DNA of 64,000 nucleotides from Planctomycetota bacterium (GCA_004376375.1 SOJX01000049.1:1-64000); one strand, 5' to 3'; shown: positions 53,001 through 61,139, counted from the first letter of the stretch. Notes: generated by a model not told the origin, from the sequence alone. Numbers and translations are program-made.

Positions 53001-54143
53001 AGGAACGAAGAAGCGCTGGAATTCTTCAAAAAGGCGCGCGGCCTCTATTCGCCCATGGGCAACCGCGACGGCCTTTGCCGCATAAGCCTTACCATTGCGG
53101 AGCTGGAAATGGCCCGCAACCGGCTTGACGCGGTCGATGGATGGCTTGAGGACGCGGGGAAACTTGCTGAGAAGCTGGAGTCGAAGATTCTGCTTTCCCG
53201 ATGGCATCTGCTCCGCGGACGGCTTAATTTCAGAAAGGGGGCGCCGCCGAAGGACGCTATCGAAGATTTCAATTCCGGCCTTGCCCTCCTCCAGGAAAAC
53301 CTGGCGCCGGACCTGGTGATCGAGTTGAACCGCGAATTGGGCGACTCGTACGTTACCATCAGGGATATGGAATCGGCCGAAAAACATCACGGGATTGCGT
53401 CCCGACTTGTCCGCGACGTCGCGGGGCGCCTCGAGCCTGAGATGGCGAACGTGTTCATCAAGGAGCATACGGAACGCGAGACAGGTATTCGACGCGCAGG
53501 CCCCGCGCAGCAAAAGACCGAGCATACGGAAGAACGCACGACTGTTTCCGAACGCAACCAGGAAGTCATCGAGCTCCTGGCGGAAGATAATCGACGCCTG
53601 CGGGAGATTATCAAACTCGGAACCAGGCTGGAGCCGGGCCTGGCCTGGGAAGACTTTTTATGCGCAGCGTTTGAAACGCTTATTGACGTCACCGGAGCGC
53701 TGCGGGTTTTTTATCTGCGCCGGACAGGCAAGCACCCGGAAGTGGAATTCGGCCTTTCGTATACGGGCGACGTTGTCAGACCGGAAGACGCGGATATCTC
53801 GCTTACTCTTGCGGAACGCTCCATGATCTCCGGTAAGCCGATTTTATCGCGGGACGCTGCACGCGATTCGAGGTTCGCAAAGTATGCAAGCGTTACCGGA
53901 TTTCGGATCCAGTCCGTCATGGTAATGCCCTTCTCACTACCCGGAGAAGACCCATGTGCAATCTACCTTGACCATCCTTACCGCCGCGACGCCTTCCATG
54001 AAGACCACATTCCCCTCGTTGAAGCGGTGATCGGTTATCTGCACCTGGCCGCCGATTACCAGAACTGGAGAGAGGGCCAGTCCGAGGAAGATACCCGCCG
54101 TTTCACGGAAGATAAATTCGGCGGCTACAACCTCGATTTTTAA
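49998..54143 (+). CDS. Kinase-STAND ATPase-TPR-GAF signalling protein
   Basis: This 1381-residue cytoplasmic protein has a Hanks-type kinase domain (10-265; GRGDMSAVF, HYDIKPEN, DFGLAG), an AAA/STAND-type ATPase region (275-640; P-loop TGEFGIGKTRLLEEL near 320), about ten TPR units (690-1150; MTHALDALKVLGESDEG, FKQALEFHARALDIRRERGT), and a C-terminal GAF-like domain (1220-1370). The layout matches large PknK-type and FHA-less multi-domain kinases. It has no membrane segment. It is translationally coupled to the HEAT protein before it. The ligand of the GAF domain is unknown. Confidence 0.92.
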   Translation: MTQQKLIQNRYQLIRELGRGDMSAVFQVADTHVSRKRLALKVALAPLHEEALNREYSALRKLRHPNLVEVYDYGFDEETSRHFFTSEYVEGDTLFDIAPRISSEELFRIIVQALQTLAFIHAKGFLHYDIKPENLLVMRGRDGDYLLKIIDFGLAGSMTRTQASIRGSLDYIAPEVLRGQSATQRSELYSFGQTLRAILAALPDEVMDSPQVMQIAALTGRLCAEDPGARYESAAEALASLGAASGQSLDAMPAHSAVASIFSDRLIGREGELRELTGHFEKIFLRKSPEDSGRGKSKIVLKRDGPGVQTHETNPLVVVTGEFGIGKTRLLEELRHHAQINHVHFIPTRFLERAPGLPPVFEFIERAMKLLPEGHAIRDELERELAGIREPYDMTRAVRGELALPHQARLKFLMRSVEFLIQESEEYPFVASFSDLQWGDPFTLEFINYLVRGVTDALSDGRRAPIMIVGSCRVEEMGGSPFQKLKNEMVEEDLLSETVLGPLVLEDLFSFLHSMLRTPEVPRELVERIYSNSRGNPFFITEILKMMCSEEILVFREGEWSVPEKALRSQVLEHAELPRSIEFVFKRQLEMLPRNALLVLRNLAVIRRPTDVVFLRAFPELADFDLEAVVKDLCERRILVEEDGKFWFSQIGMAKVIARALHEDERVRLHTIAAELLEELPEKDLEAYADLAHHSKASGNAEAAQKYTLLAGKLFAEAYENDKALAFYDDALEMVGTERRDLDIWTFIQEKRADLFRVLGRFDDALETLASVLDRFSELRITEERTARLLRSQGSILERLGRYTESREAYKEGLKTLGVYTRSSEKVQTLAALGRVSMYQGDYNDAMTHALDALKVLGESDEGLDHARVYSIIANTHYFLGNFKQALEFHARALDIRRERGTLYEQADSLNAIGLIRFSEARYSLAVESFKNVINITEKSGDIFGRAYSLVNLAETFFSLGMYAESDSHLEVAMEIGEKNDMKYVRSLCYILAGRHSMRSERNEEALEFFKKARGLYSPMGNRDGLCRISLTIAELEMARNRLDAVDGWLEDAGKLAEKLESKILLSRWHLLRGRLNFRKGAPPKDAIEDFNSGLALLQENLAPDLVIELNRELGDSYVTIRDMESAEKHHGIASRLVRDVAGRLEPEMANVFIKEHTERETGIRRAGPAQQKTEHTEERTTVSERNQEVIELLAEDNRRLREIIKLGTRLEPGLAWEDFLCAAFETLIDVTGALRVFYLRRTGKHPEVEFGLSYTGDVVRPEDADISLTLAERSMISGKPILSRDAARDSRFAKYASVTGFRIQSVMVMPFSLPGEDPCAIYLDHPYRRDAFHEDHIPLVEAVIGYLHLAADYQNWREGQSEEDTRRFTEDKFGGYNLDF

Positions 54144-54182
54144 GTTCCCGCTTATAACCAACCCCGGGTAAATGAAAAGAAT

Positions 54183-54446
54183 TAAGAGTCTGTAACAAAA
54201 TGAAATTAAACGTCATCGCGAGAAGCGGTCATATAAGGTTTCAGGTTTCAGGTGTCAGGAAATAATAGAATATATCCTAAAACCTGATACCTGAAACCTG
54301 ATACCTTTTATGAAATTGCCGCGTCGGAAGCAATAATCGGTACGACAGACATTCCTGTCTGTCGATTAAATGAACAGACAAGAATGTCAGTTCCACCAAT
54401 TCAATGATTCCTCCTCGCAATGACATTCATTTTGTTATAGGCTCTA
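54183..54446. mobile_element. MITE-like composite inverted-repeat element
   Basis: The outer arms read TAAGAGTCTGTAACAAAATG near 54183 and, inverted, near 54446 (CATTTTGTTATAGGCTCTA), both continuing into GTCAT-GCGAG words. Inside are a self-inverted heptamer array (54236-54305) and a hairpin of GACAGACATTCCTGTCTGTC (about 54345-54364) with a diverged copy after it. There is no coding capacity. The nested structure suggests repeats inserted into repeats. Confidence 0.6.
54236..54305. repeat. Self-inverted heptamer array (AGGTTTC family)
   Basis: Left arm: AGGTTTC, AGGTTTC, AGGTGTC. Right arm: ACCTGAT, ACCTGAA, ACCTGAT, ACCT. The arms are about 25 AT-rich bases apart. It lies inside the composite element at 54183-54446. 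Confidence 0.85.
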
Positions 54447-54474
54447 AATCATCCTGAACACCGCAGGGTTTTGC

Positions 54475-54503
54475 TTGAGATTCGGCGAGGTTTCATGTAC
54501 TAT
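54475..54503 (+). promoter_or_regulatory. Promoter of the lipoprotein gene at 54546
   Basis: TTGAGA (54475-54480), a 17-base spacer and TACTAT (54498-54503), followed by a GGGAGGATGA ribosome site and the ATG at 54546. Confidence 0.55.
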
Positions 54504-54545
54504 ATCGGCTCATGATTTCAACCCGGTGTTTTGGGAGGATGAGTC

Positions 54546-55901
54546 ATGCGTTACAGTACTCTTTTAGCCGTGATAGTTTTCCTTGCTTCCGTGTCCCTTG
54601 CGGCCGGTATCGCCGGTTGCAGCGAGAAAAAGAAAACGCCGTTCTGGATACCGCCGGACGACGGACCGGGTGCGGGTGGCGGCCCGATAAACGGCACCTT
54701 CACCTTCACCGCGATCGAAGCTGAAACCGAAGACCCGATCCCGGGCGTCAGCGTACACGTTGACGACGGCAATGTCAGCGACACGAAAACCACGGATGCC
54801 GATGGTGTCGCGACTTTCACAGGCGTGGTGGGTCCGATCGAACTTACGTTCTGGCGGGTCCCGGAATCGAAATTTACGTTTTTCGATTTCAATTACGCCG
54901 AGCTCACCTTTCCTTTCCCGACTGCGGGCCCGGGCGGTAACGGCAACATCATGGTCGACGTTACAATTACGGGTGTAAATCTGACGTCCGGCGACATAGC
55001 CGGTTTTCTGTTCGCGATATCCGGCAATACGAATTTTTCGAATACCGCGTTCGACATTATCGGAACATCGACCATTCCCAGCCCCATCCCGATCCAGCTA
55101 TCCCTTGGTGAGCCGACGATTTTGATGGCCGTTATCGGGGGTCTTGTAACCATATTCCCCCCCGAACCTGGTATTACCAAGTACGGTGTTGAGACCTATC
55201 CAACCGGAGTTCCGCCTGGAACGACTGATATATCCCTTGCCGTCAGCTCGGCCTCCGGGATCGTGCCTTTTGCATTCTCGGGCACGATCGACAAGAGCGG
55301 GCTCTCTATTTCACCCGGCAACGGCGCCGTTACAATTCTTGCCGACCTCGGCGTTGACGGAATCTTCCCCTTCGGTGTCGGCAGCGCGGACCTTGTTGCC
55401 GATACGTATAGCGGGTCCGCCGTAAGATTCAAACAATACAACCGTTACGGAATGATGGTCGTAGCGGGCAGTTTCGATAACGGCATGTCCGCAACCCTGG
55501 CCTGGGGAACTTACAATACTATTGAGACGATCACACAGGGACCTGTTACGCTCTACGACGTGCCGGTGATGACTTCTCCCGCCCCCGGGGCAATCGGCGT
55601 CCCCGTCACCCCGACCGTCACCTGGAATGCCGCGGGAACCGGGTCAGGCGCGAATTACTACTTTGTTACGATTGCGCAGCTCGCGCCTCCATACAACTGG
55701 GTGGGGCTTATCCCGGCCGGCACTGCCACTGCAACCGTGCCGTCGGTTGCTTCGCTCGGCGCCGGCGCACCTGCCACCATCAACGTCATTGCAGTTACAC
55801 TGGATGATTATAATTATTCGACAATAGACCCGGAAGAGCTGCTTCTTGACTCAACCTATCTTGGAACTTCGGGTATTACGCCGATAACTACTGCACCGTA
55901 A
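54546..55901 (+). CDS. Surface lipoprotein with carboxypeptidase-regulatory-like domain
   Basis: The 451-residue product has a lipoprotein signal peptide (lipobox IAGC), a linker CSEKKKTPFWIPPDDG followed by Gly-rich sequence, then beta-rich modules. The first (about 45-115) looks like a CarboxypepD-regulatory/Ig-like domain (VSVHVDDGNVSDTKTTDADG). The last 110 residues resemble a fibronectin-III-like fold (SPAPGAIGVPVTPTVTWNAA). The lipoprotein at 3598 starts with a very similar post-lipobox pattern. It is probably an outer-surface adhesion or binding protein. Confidence 0.75.
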   Translation: MRYSTLLAVIVFLASVSLAAGIAGCSEKKKTPFWIPPDDGPGAGGGPINGTFTFTAIEAETEDPIPGVSVHVDDGNVSDTKTTDADGVATFTGVVGPIELTFWRVPESKFTFFDFNYAELTFPFPTAGPGGNGNIMVDVTITGVNLTSGDIAGFLFAISGNTNFSNTAFDIIGTSTIPSPIPIQLSLGEPTILMAVIGGLVTIFPPEPGITKYGVETYPTGVPPGTTDISLAVSSASGIVPFAFSGTIDKSGLSISPGNGAVTILADLGVDGIFPFGVGSADLVADTYSGSAVRFKQYNRYGMMVVAGSFDNGMSATLAWGTYNTIETITQGPVTLYDVPVMTSPAPGAIGVPVTPTVTWNAAGTGSGANYYFVTIAQLAPPYNWVGLIPAGTATATVPSVASLGAGAPATINVIAVTLDDYNYSTIDPEELLLDSTYLGTSGITPITTAP

Positions 55902-55919
55902 TCTGATTGATATCAATTC

Positions 55920-55950
55920 TGCAGGGGCGGGTCTGAGACCCGCCCCTGCA
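55920..55950. terminator. Perfect palindrome between convergent genes
   Basis: GCAGGGGCGGGTCT and AGACCCGCCCCTGC pair perfectly around one base, with one more T-A pair outside: 15 bp in all. It lies between the 3' ends of the lipoprotein (plus) and the unknown secreted protein (minus). It is likely a two-way terminator or a REP-type element. Confidence 0.6.
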
Positions 55951-56019
55951 ATTGAAGTATTATGTTTTCTTTTTTTTCAGAGTGCTTCGAAAAGTAATCG
56001 AAGGTCTTTGGCTTTGAGG

Positions 56020-56829
56020 CTATTTTCCCCCAGGCTTTCTCGGCCACGGAAAACGCGGTTTGGGCGGCCTTTTGCCGGGATCAGGCTTTTCCGCGGGTTC
56101 CTCCCATTCCATAGGGTTGCGCTTGCGGCGGCGCCTGTCTTTATCGGGCGGATCTGTCGGTTTTTTCGTCCTTCCCCATTCTTCAAACTTGGGAATGGTT
56201 CTTTTCTGACCGATGTTTTTCAGTTGCTTCAGTGTTTCGACGAGCTGGTCGTACAGGCCGCGTAAGTGTTTCTCGAGGTCTTCCCAGAGGCCCGGGGAAG
56301 TCGCGCTCCAGATTCCGGCGGCGCCCAGCTGGATTCTGCGAAGCTCTTTCCTCAGCTCTTCGTCGGCTTTCCTTCCTAGTTCGTGGCGTTCCCGCTGGGG
56401 GCGGCCTTCGATTTCTTTCATTTTTTTCCTGTAATCGCTTTTGGCCGCGCCCTCCCCGCGTGACTGGAAGTTTTTGACAAAGCTTGTGACCCGTTCCAAC
56501 TCCAGCGCGAAGGTCTTCCGCGCGAGATTTGCACTATATTTAATCCTGCCATGGCGCAGTAAAAGCTGTCTCAGCAGTTTACTCTTATTGCCTTTCAGCC
56601 GTGCGATAACTTTTTTTCTTGTCGGCGGGAAAAAGTCGGCGTTGCTGCCGGCTTTGTTTTTCATTTGGGACTTCAGGTTTGCTTCCATCTCGGCAACCAG
56701 TTCCGCGGCCTTGGACTCGCGTTGGCCTTTTGGAACAGGCCCGCTGTTTTCCCCGGCGTGGAGTTGAAGCCACGGGCACAGAATGACGGCAGCGGCTGCA
56801 ATCATCGTGATGAGATGTAAATCCTTCAT
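56020..56829 (-). CDS. Secreted basic helical protein, unknown
   Basis: The 269-residue product has a signal peptide (MIAAAAVILCPWLQLHAG) and a helical, strongly charged body (for example DYRKKMKEIEGRPQRERHEL). Its C-terminal tail is rich in Pro, Lys, Arg and Trp (PDPGKRPPKPRFPWPRKPGG). I do not recognise it. It follows the kinase gene at 56881 by 51 bases on the same strand and may be its partner. Confidence 0.65.
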   Translation of the reverse strand: MKDLHLITMIAAAAVILCPWLQLHAGENSGPVPKGQRESKAAELVAEMEANLKSQMKNKAGSNADFFPPTRKKVIARLKGNKSKLLRQLLLRHGRIKYSANLARKTFALELERVTSFVKNFQSRGEGAAKSDYRKKMKEIEGRPQRERHELGRKADEELRKELRRIQLGAAGIWSATSPGLWEDLEKHLRGLYDQLVETLKQLKNIGQKRTIPKFEEWGRTKKPTDPPDKDRRRRKRNPMEWEEPAEKPDPGKRPPKPRFPWPRKPGGK

Positions 56830-56880
56830 GCTGATTTCCTGTCCGGTTTTTTCTCACGTATACCGGGGCCGAAGCCCGGC

Positions 56881-59409
56881 TTATTTTCTACCCACCCTGG
56901 GCACTTGCCCGGGTAAATAATAACAGTTACCCATATCCAGTGGAACGGGATGTTCATCATCAACGTCCCATCGAGCGAAAATAACCCGCTTCTCATCGCT
57001 CCTGCTGAAGGTGACCCGTGCAAATACTTTTCGCGGCATGCTCGATTTTGAAAGGGTAACGGCCTTTTTCATTTCATAAGCGTCTTCCTGTCCGGTCATT
57101 TTCCTGAAGCGCATCGTTATCGAGCCTATCCGTAAAGTCGGCTTGCCCGTCGTATACGCCATGAACTTCGTTCGCGCCGTCTTGTCGATTACCATGTAAC
57201 CTTCCCAGGTTACGGTGAATTCACCCTGGAAAGTCCCGAAGTCAAGCGCGATGCATCTCTTGATTCCAGTCTGCGCGCTGTGGAAGACCTGGGTGACCTG
57301 CTTGTATCTTGTTATGTAAATTACGAGCCCGCGCCGGGGGCGGATTAAATCTATCTCCGCGCGTTTTTTCTCCATGAAGGCGGTATTGCCATATTTTAGA
57401 TCCAGGCTCTCGAAGGCATCGGCCGCCCGCAGGAAATCTCTTGAATCGAGCAGCTTTTTTGCGGCCTCGTATTTCTTCTCGGCGGTTTTCTCGATTTCTC
57501 GAAGTACCGCTTCTGCCGCTTTCTCTTCCTTGTCTTCCTGGTTGAGCGCTTCCTTCCTGTTTTTTGTGGATTCGTCGGCGACCCGTATGGCTTCGTAATC
57601 CTTTCGTGCCGCCTCATCCAGCGATTTAATGCCGGTCGACCTGAATAGATCGAGCCTGGTTCTTGCGTCTGCGAATTTGCGGTAACGGCAGTCTTCCACC
57701 GCGGCTTCCCTGGCCTCCATGTAACGCTCGCGTATCAGTACGGGCAGTTTCGCCATGTAGCGGTCCCCGAGCTTCGACGCTTTCTCAGTCCTAGCGTTCA
57801 CCCGTGCCACGGCGAGCAGCTCCATCGACTCCCTGAACCTTCCCGCTTTCACGGCATCTTTTGATTCCTGGATTTTTCTTTCCATGGCGTTGAAATCTTC
57901 CGTGGCATCAGCTTCGAGGCCGGCAATCAGGGCTTCCAGTTCCGCCTCATCGTCCATCAGGAGTATGCCCTCCTCCACGTTGCTCAACAGTTTCTTGAGT
58001 CGCGAAATGATTTCTTCCAGGAAAAGATCTTTTCCGGCGGTGATTTCATGCGCCCTGTTTAATATTTTTTTTGCTTCTTGTTCTCTTTTTCGCCTCAGCT
58101 CCGCCTCTATTTCCTCCGTTCGCCCGGCGCCGGTGATGTCCGACGAGATGCCGGCTGTTCCACCGGAGCCACCTTTTCCCTGGCCGAGGCGGTCCGGCAG
58201 ATACCCGGTTGCACGACCGCCAATAAGGTATACGAGCAGCAGTATGATGATTATCAATGCAACGGCGCCAATCGCGGCGCACACCAGAAGCCGCATGATA
58301 TTGCGCGACGGCTGCGCGCCTTCATCGGTTTCTTCTTCCGGCGCTATTGCTTCTTTCAACAGTATTGAATTGGCCAGAAGAGGAGGCTGGCCGTTCCGGG
58401 CGAGCTCAAGGTCTTTACGGAGTTCAGACGTCGACTGGTAGCGGTCGTTCGGGTCTTTTGCGGTCATCTTCAGGATGACCCGGGCAATTCCGCCGGACAT
58501 CTTCGAAAAAATATTCTTTGGTATCCGGAAAAGTTCTGAAATGTGTTTGCGCATAACCTCGCCGGGCGTTTTACCCTTGAACGGGAGCCGTCCGGTCATG
58601 ATGTAGTAAAGAGTAATCCCGAGCGAATAAACGTCCGCGCGAATGTCGATATCGACGCGCCCGCGGGCCTGTTCGGGGCTGATGTAATGCGGTGTGCCCA
58701 TCGCTATGCCCTGGACCGTGAGTTTTGAATCGGCATTGGTGGTTTTGACAAGTCCCAGGTCGCAGAGCTTGGCAATCCCGTCGGGCGTCAGCATTATATT
58801 GTCCGGCTTGATATCACGATGTACGAGGCCGTGTTTTTCCGCGTGTTCGAGGGCTTTTACAATCTGGATGGCGATATCAAGTGCACGCTTTTCTCCCATG
58901 GGCCCGGTCTTGCGTACTATTTTCGCGCAGGTGTCGCCTTCCACATACTCCATGGCGAAGTAATAAACGCCGGCTGCTTCGCCCGCGTCCAGCACCTGCA
59001 CGACGTTCGGGTGGTTCAGTTTCGCCTGCGATTTGGCCTCACGGAGGAAACGCTGAACAAACTGTTCGTTTTCGGCAAGCTGTGGGGGCAGCACTTTCAG
59101 CGCGACGGTCTTGCGGAGTGAACGCTGTAAGGCGCGGTAGACCGTTCCCATGCCTCCCGCGCCGATACGATCCTTGATATCGTAGCCGGGGATGTGGTTA
59201 ATGCTGAGCCGATCCGCCTCATCGCTTATTGCAAGAAGCGAGTCGTCGTCCAAAATGCCCTCTTCGCATGAAAGGGCAAAGAGGGATTTGGTGATTCCGG
59301 AGCGCCGCAACTCGGCCTGCCGCCTGCGGAGTTCTTTCAATTCCGCTTCGCCGAGCAGGCCCTGCGAGGCCGTTGTGTTACCGAATAATTCGTCGTCTAC
59401 GTATGGCAT
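56881..59409 (-). CDS. Transmembrane Ser/Thr protein kinase
   Basis: The 842-residue protein begins with the same kind of helical module (residues 15-68) as the proteins at 41928 and 44747, then a Hanks-type kinase (73-335) with GAGGMGTVYRA, VALKVL, HRDIKPDN, DLG in place of DFG, and GTPHYISPEQARG. A membrane segment (about 366-392) leads to a coiled-coil-rich extracytoplasmic region (425-690) and a beta-rich C-terminal domain (690-842). Its promoter is at 59432-59460. It should be a receptor-like kinase whose signal is unknown. Confidence 0.92.
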   Translation of the reverse strand: MPYVDDELFGNTTASQGLLGEAELKELRRRQAELRRSGITKSLFALSCEEGILDDDSLLAISDEADRLSINHIPGYDIKDRIGAGGMGTVYRALQRSLRKTVALKVLPPQLAENEQFVQRFLREAKSQAKLNHPNVVQVLDAGEAAGVYYFAMEYVEGDTCAKIVRKTGPMGEKRALDIAIQIVKALEHAEKHGLVHRDIKPDNIMLTPDGIAKLCDLGLVKTTNADSKLTVQGIAMGTPHYISPEQARGRVDIDIRADVYSLGITLYYIMTGRLPFKGKTPGEVMRKHISELFRIPKNIFSKMSGGIARVILKMTAKDPNDRYQSTSELRKDLELARNGQPPLLANSILLKEAIAPEEETDEGAQPSRNIMRLLVCAAIGAVALIIIILLLVYLIGGRATGYLPDRLGQGKGGSGGTAGISSDITGAGRTEEIEAELRRKREQEAKKILNRAHEITAGKDLFLEEIISRLKKLLSNVEEGILLMDDEAELEALIAGLEADATEDFNAMERKIQESKDAVKAGRFRESMELLAVARVNARTEKASKLGDRYMAKLPVLIRERYMEAREAAVEDCRYRKFADARTRLDLFRSTGIKSLDEAARKDYEAIRVADESTKNRKEALNQEDKEEKAAEAVLREIEKTAEKKYEAAKKLLDSRDFLRAADAFESLDLKYGNTAFMEKKRAEIDLIRPRRGLVIYITRYKQVTQVFHSAQTGIKRCIALDFGTFQGEFTVTWEGYMVIDKTARTKFMAYTTGKPTLRIGSITMRFRKMTGQEDAYEMKKAVTLSKSSMPRKVFARVTFSRSDEKRVIFARWDVDDEHPVPLDMGNCYYLPGQVPRVGRK

Positions 59410-59431
59410 ACTTTAACTCTTCAGACTGCCT

Positions 59432-59460
59432 ATTATATTCTACACATGTTAAACGCTAAA
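59432..59460 (-). promoter_or_regulatory. Promoter of the kinase gene at 59409
   Basis: On the minus strand: TTTAGC (59460-59455), a 17-base spacer and a perfect TATAAT (59437-59432), 22 bases before the ATG. Confidence 0.55.
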
Positions 59461-59532
59461 GTCACAAAAAAGTTGTGGACAGAGAGAAAAAAACATTCTG
59501 CTTCAAGTAATCCTTTTTAGGCCGTTTGAGGC

Positions 59533-61110
59533 CTACTGCGAATATTCCAGGACGGTCTGCACAAAACCGGTCTCGTCCTGGGGGCCGATAATCGGGTCTC
59601 TCTTCGGGTCCAGAATTATGTGCGGGACGCTCTTTATTTTGTGGCGGATGGCCAGATGCGGGAATGACGTTATGTCTATGATATCGGCACGGATAAAGTC
59701 ACTGACGTATGCGAATCTCTGGGCAAGGGTTACGACTTGCGGTGAATCCGGGCACATGGGGGTGACGAAAACCTTGAGGTGCATGGGGCTTTTCACTGCC
59801 GCAAGTTTGGCCTGAGTATCGAAGCCCAGTTTGACCTCGCCGCGGCCGACAAGCAGAATCGCCTCCAGCAGGGTCGTGAAAAGATATCCTGACGGAACGC
59901 CGTAGAACCGGATTCCGTTGTCACGCTCGCCCAGAAAAACCAACCCGGGAATCCTTTCGACGTCAAACCGCTTGATTTCCTCGCTGTCTTTTGTGAAATC
60001 CAGGACGTGTAGTTGGGCCTTTCCAGCCGTGAGCGAGGCCGCTTCCTCGAATAAAAGACGCGCCTCCCGGCAGGCGAAACTTTCACGGTCCTGCGTCGCC
60101 AGAAGGAGTTGTACCTTCCCCTGGATACCGGGGAAAAGGCCCTGGTACCGTTTTATTTCTTCCTCCGTCGTCGGCATCTGCTCCTCCTTGATGGGGTTGT
60201 TGCACGTCGGGCAAATATTTTGCGCCTGCTCGGGATTGATGAGCCGCTCTGCAACCTCGGCGTAGCGTGCGCTTGTACGTTCGATTATCTCGGCGGGCAG
60301 TTTCGGTCCCGGCGCCGTTTTATCCCAGTCCAGAGTTTCCAGGTAGTTTCTTACTATCTGCTTGTCGAAAGAGTTCTGTGAACGTCCCGGCTCGTATTCG
60401 TCGGCGGGCCAGAAGCGGGACGAGTCCGGGGTGAGCACTTCGTCAACCAGGACTACTTTCCCGTTTATCATTCCCCACTCAAACTTGGTGTCGGCAATGA
60501 TAACGCCGCGCTCCCGGGCATGTGCCGATGCCTCGTTATAGAGCGCCATCGAACGGTCGCGAAGTTCTTCAGCAATCTCGGCGCCAAGCGCTTCAGCCAT
60601 ATCTTCAAACGTAATCGGCTCGTCGTGACCGCTTTTAGCCTTGGTTGTGGGCGTAAATATGGGCTCTGGCAACTTCGAGCTGTTCTGAAGGCCCGGCGCG
60701 AGCTTGATTCCGCAGACTTCGCCGGATTCCTGATAACTCGCCCAGCCGCTGCCGGCAAGGTAGCCGCGGATTACGCATTCAACCGGAATAACTTCCGCCT
60801 TGCGGACAAGGGTGAAGCGGCCGTCCAGGACTTCGGCGTGGGGCGCAAGTTTCGGCGGGAGTTCCGCGGTGTCCGTGGTTATGACATGATTGGGGCTGGC
60901 GGCTTTTAATTGTCTGCACCAGAATGCGGACAGGCTGGTCAGCAGCTTCCCTTTTCCCGGTATGGGATCGGGGAGGACGACGTCAAAAGCGCTGAGGCGG
61001 TCGGTGGCGATAATGAGAAGTTTGTCGCCGAGGTCGTAAATATCGCGCACTTTGCCGCGGTTGAAAAGCTTCACTCCCTTTAGTCTTGTTTTGGTGACGT
61101 GTTTAGGCAT
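59533..61110 (-). CDS. purC: SAICAR synthetase PurC fused to a PDO-like double thioredoxin
   Basis: Residues 1-297 are a full PurC, which makes SAICAR in purine synthesis: FNRGKVRDIYDLGDKLLIIA, ATDRLSAFDVVL, PIPGKGKLLT, VECVIRGYLAGSGWASYQES, LVDEVLTPDSSRFW. A CPTC motif follows, then a protein-disulfide-oxidoreductase-like region with two thioredoxin folds (about 315-525). Its second active site reads TPMCPDSP, so only one of the usual two cysteines remains. At residue 312, Met (60177) is preceded by AAGGAGGAG at perfect spacing, so a free 214-residue PDO-like protein (59533-60177) is probably also made. It is 29 bases downstream of ruvC. Confidence 0.85.
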   Translation of the reverse strand: MPKHVTKTRLKGVKLFNRGKVRDIYDLGDKLLIIATDRLSAFDVVLPDPIPGKGKLLTSLSAFWCRQLKAASPNHVITTDTAELPPKLAPHAEVLDGRFTLVRKAEVIPVECVIRGYLAGSGWASYQESGEVCGIKLAPGLQNSSKLPEPIFTPTTKAKSGHDEPITFEDMAEALGAEIAEELRDRSMALYNEASAHARERGVIIADTKFEWGMINGKVVLVDEVLTPDSSRFWPADEYEPGRSQNSFDKQIVRNYLETLDWDKTAPGPKLPAEIIERTSARYAEVAERLINPEQAQNICPTCNNPIKEEQMPTTEEEIKRYQGLFPGIQGKVQLLLATQDRESFACREARLLFEEAASLTAGKAQLHVLDFTKDSEEIKRFDVERIPGLVFLGERDNGIRFYGVPSGYLFTTLLEAILLVGRGEVKLGFDTQAKLAAVKSPMHLKVFVTPMCPDSPQVVTLAQRFAYVSDFIRADIIDITSFPHLAIRHKIKSVPHIILDPKRDPIIGPQDETGFVQTVLEYSQ

Positions 61111-61139
61111 TTCAGTTGTCTTCCTTAGCTTATGGCTAT

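Larger units (their letters stand above)
54144..54545. other. 402-base intergenic region
   Basis: No gene is visible on either strand. The region is almost filled by a composite inverted-repeat element (54183-54446) and ends with a promoter (54475-54503) for the lipoprotein gene at 54546. Confidence 0.75.
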
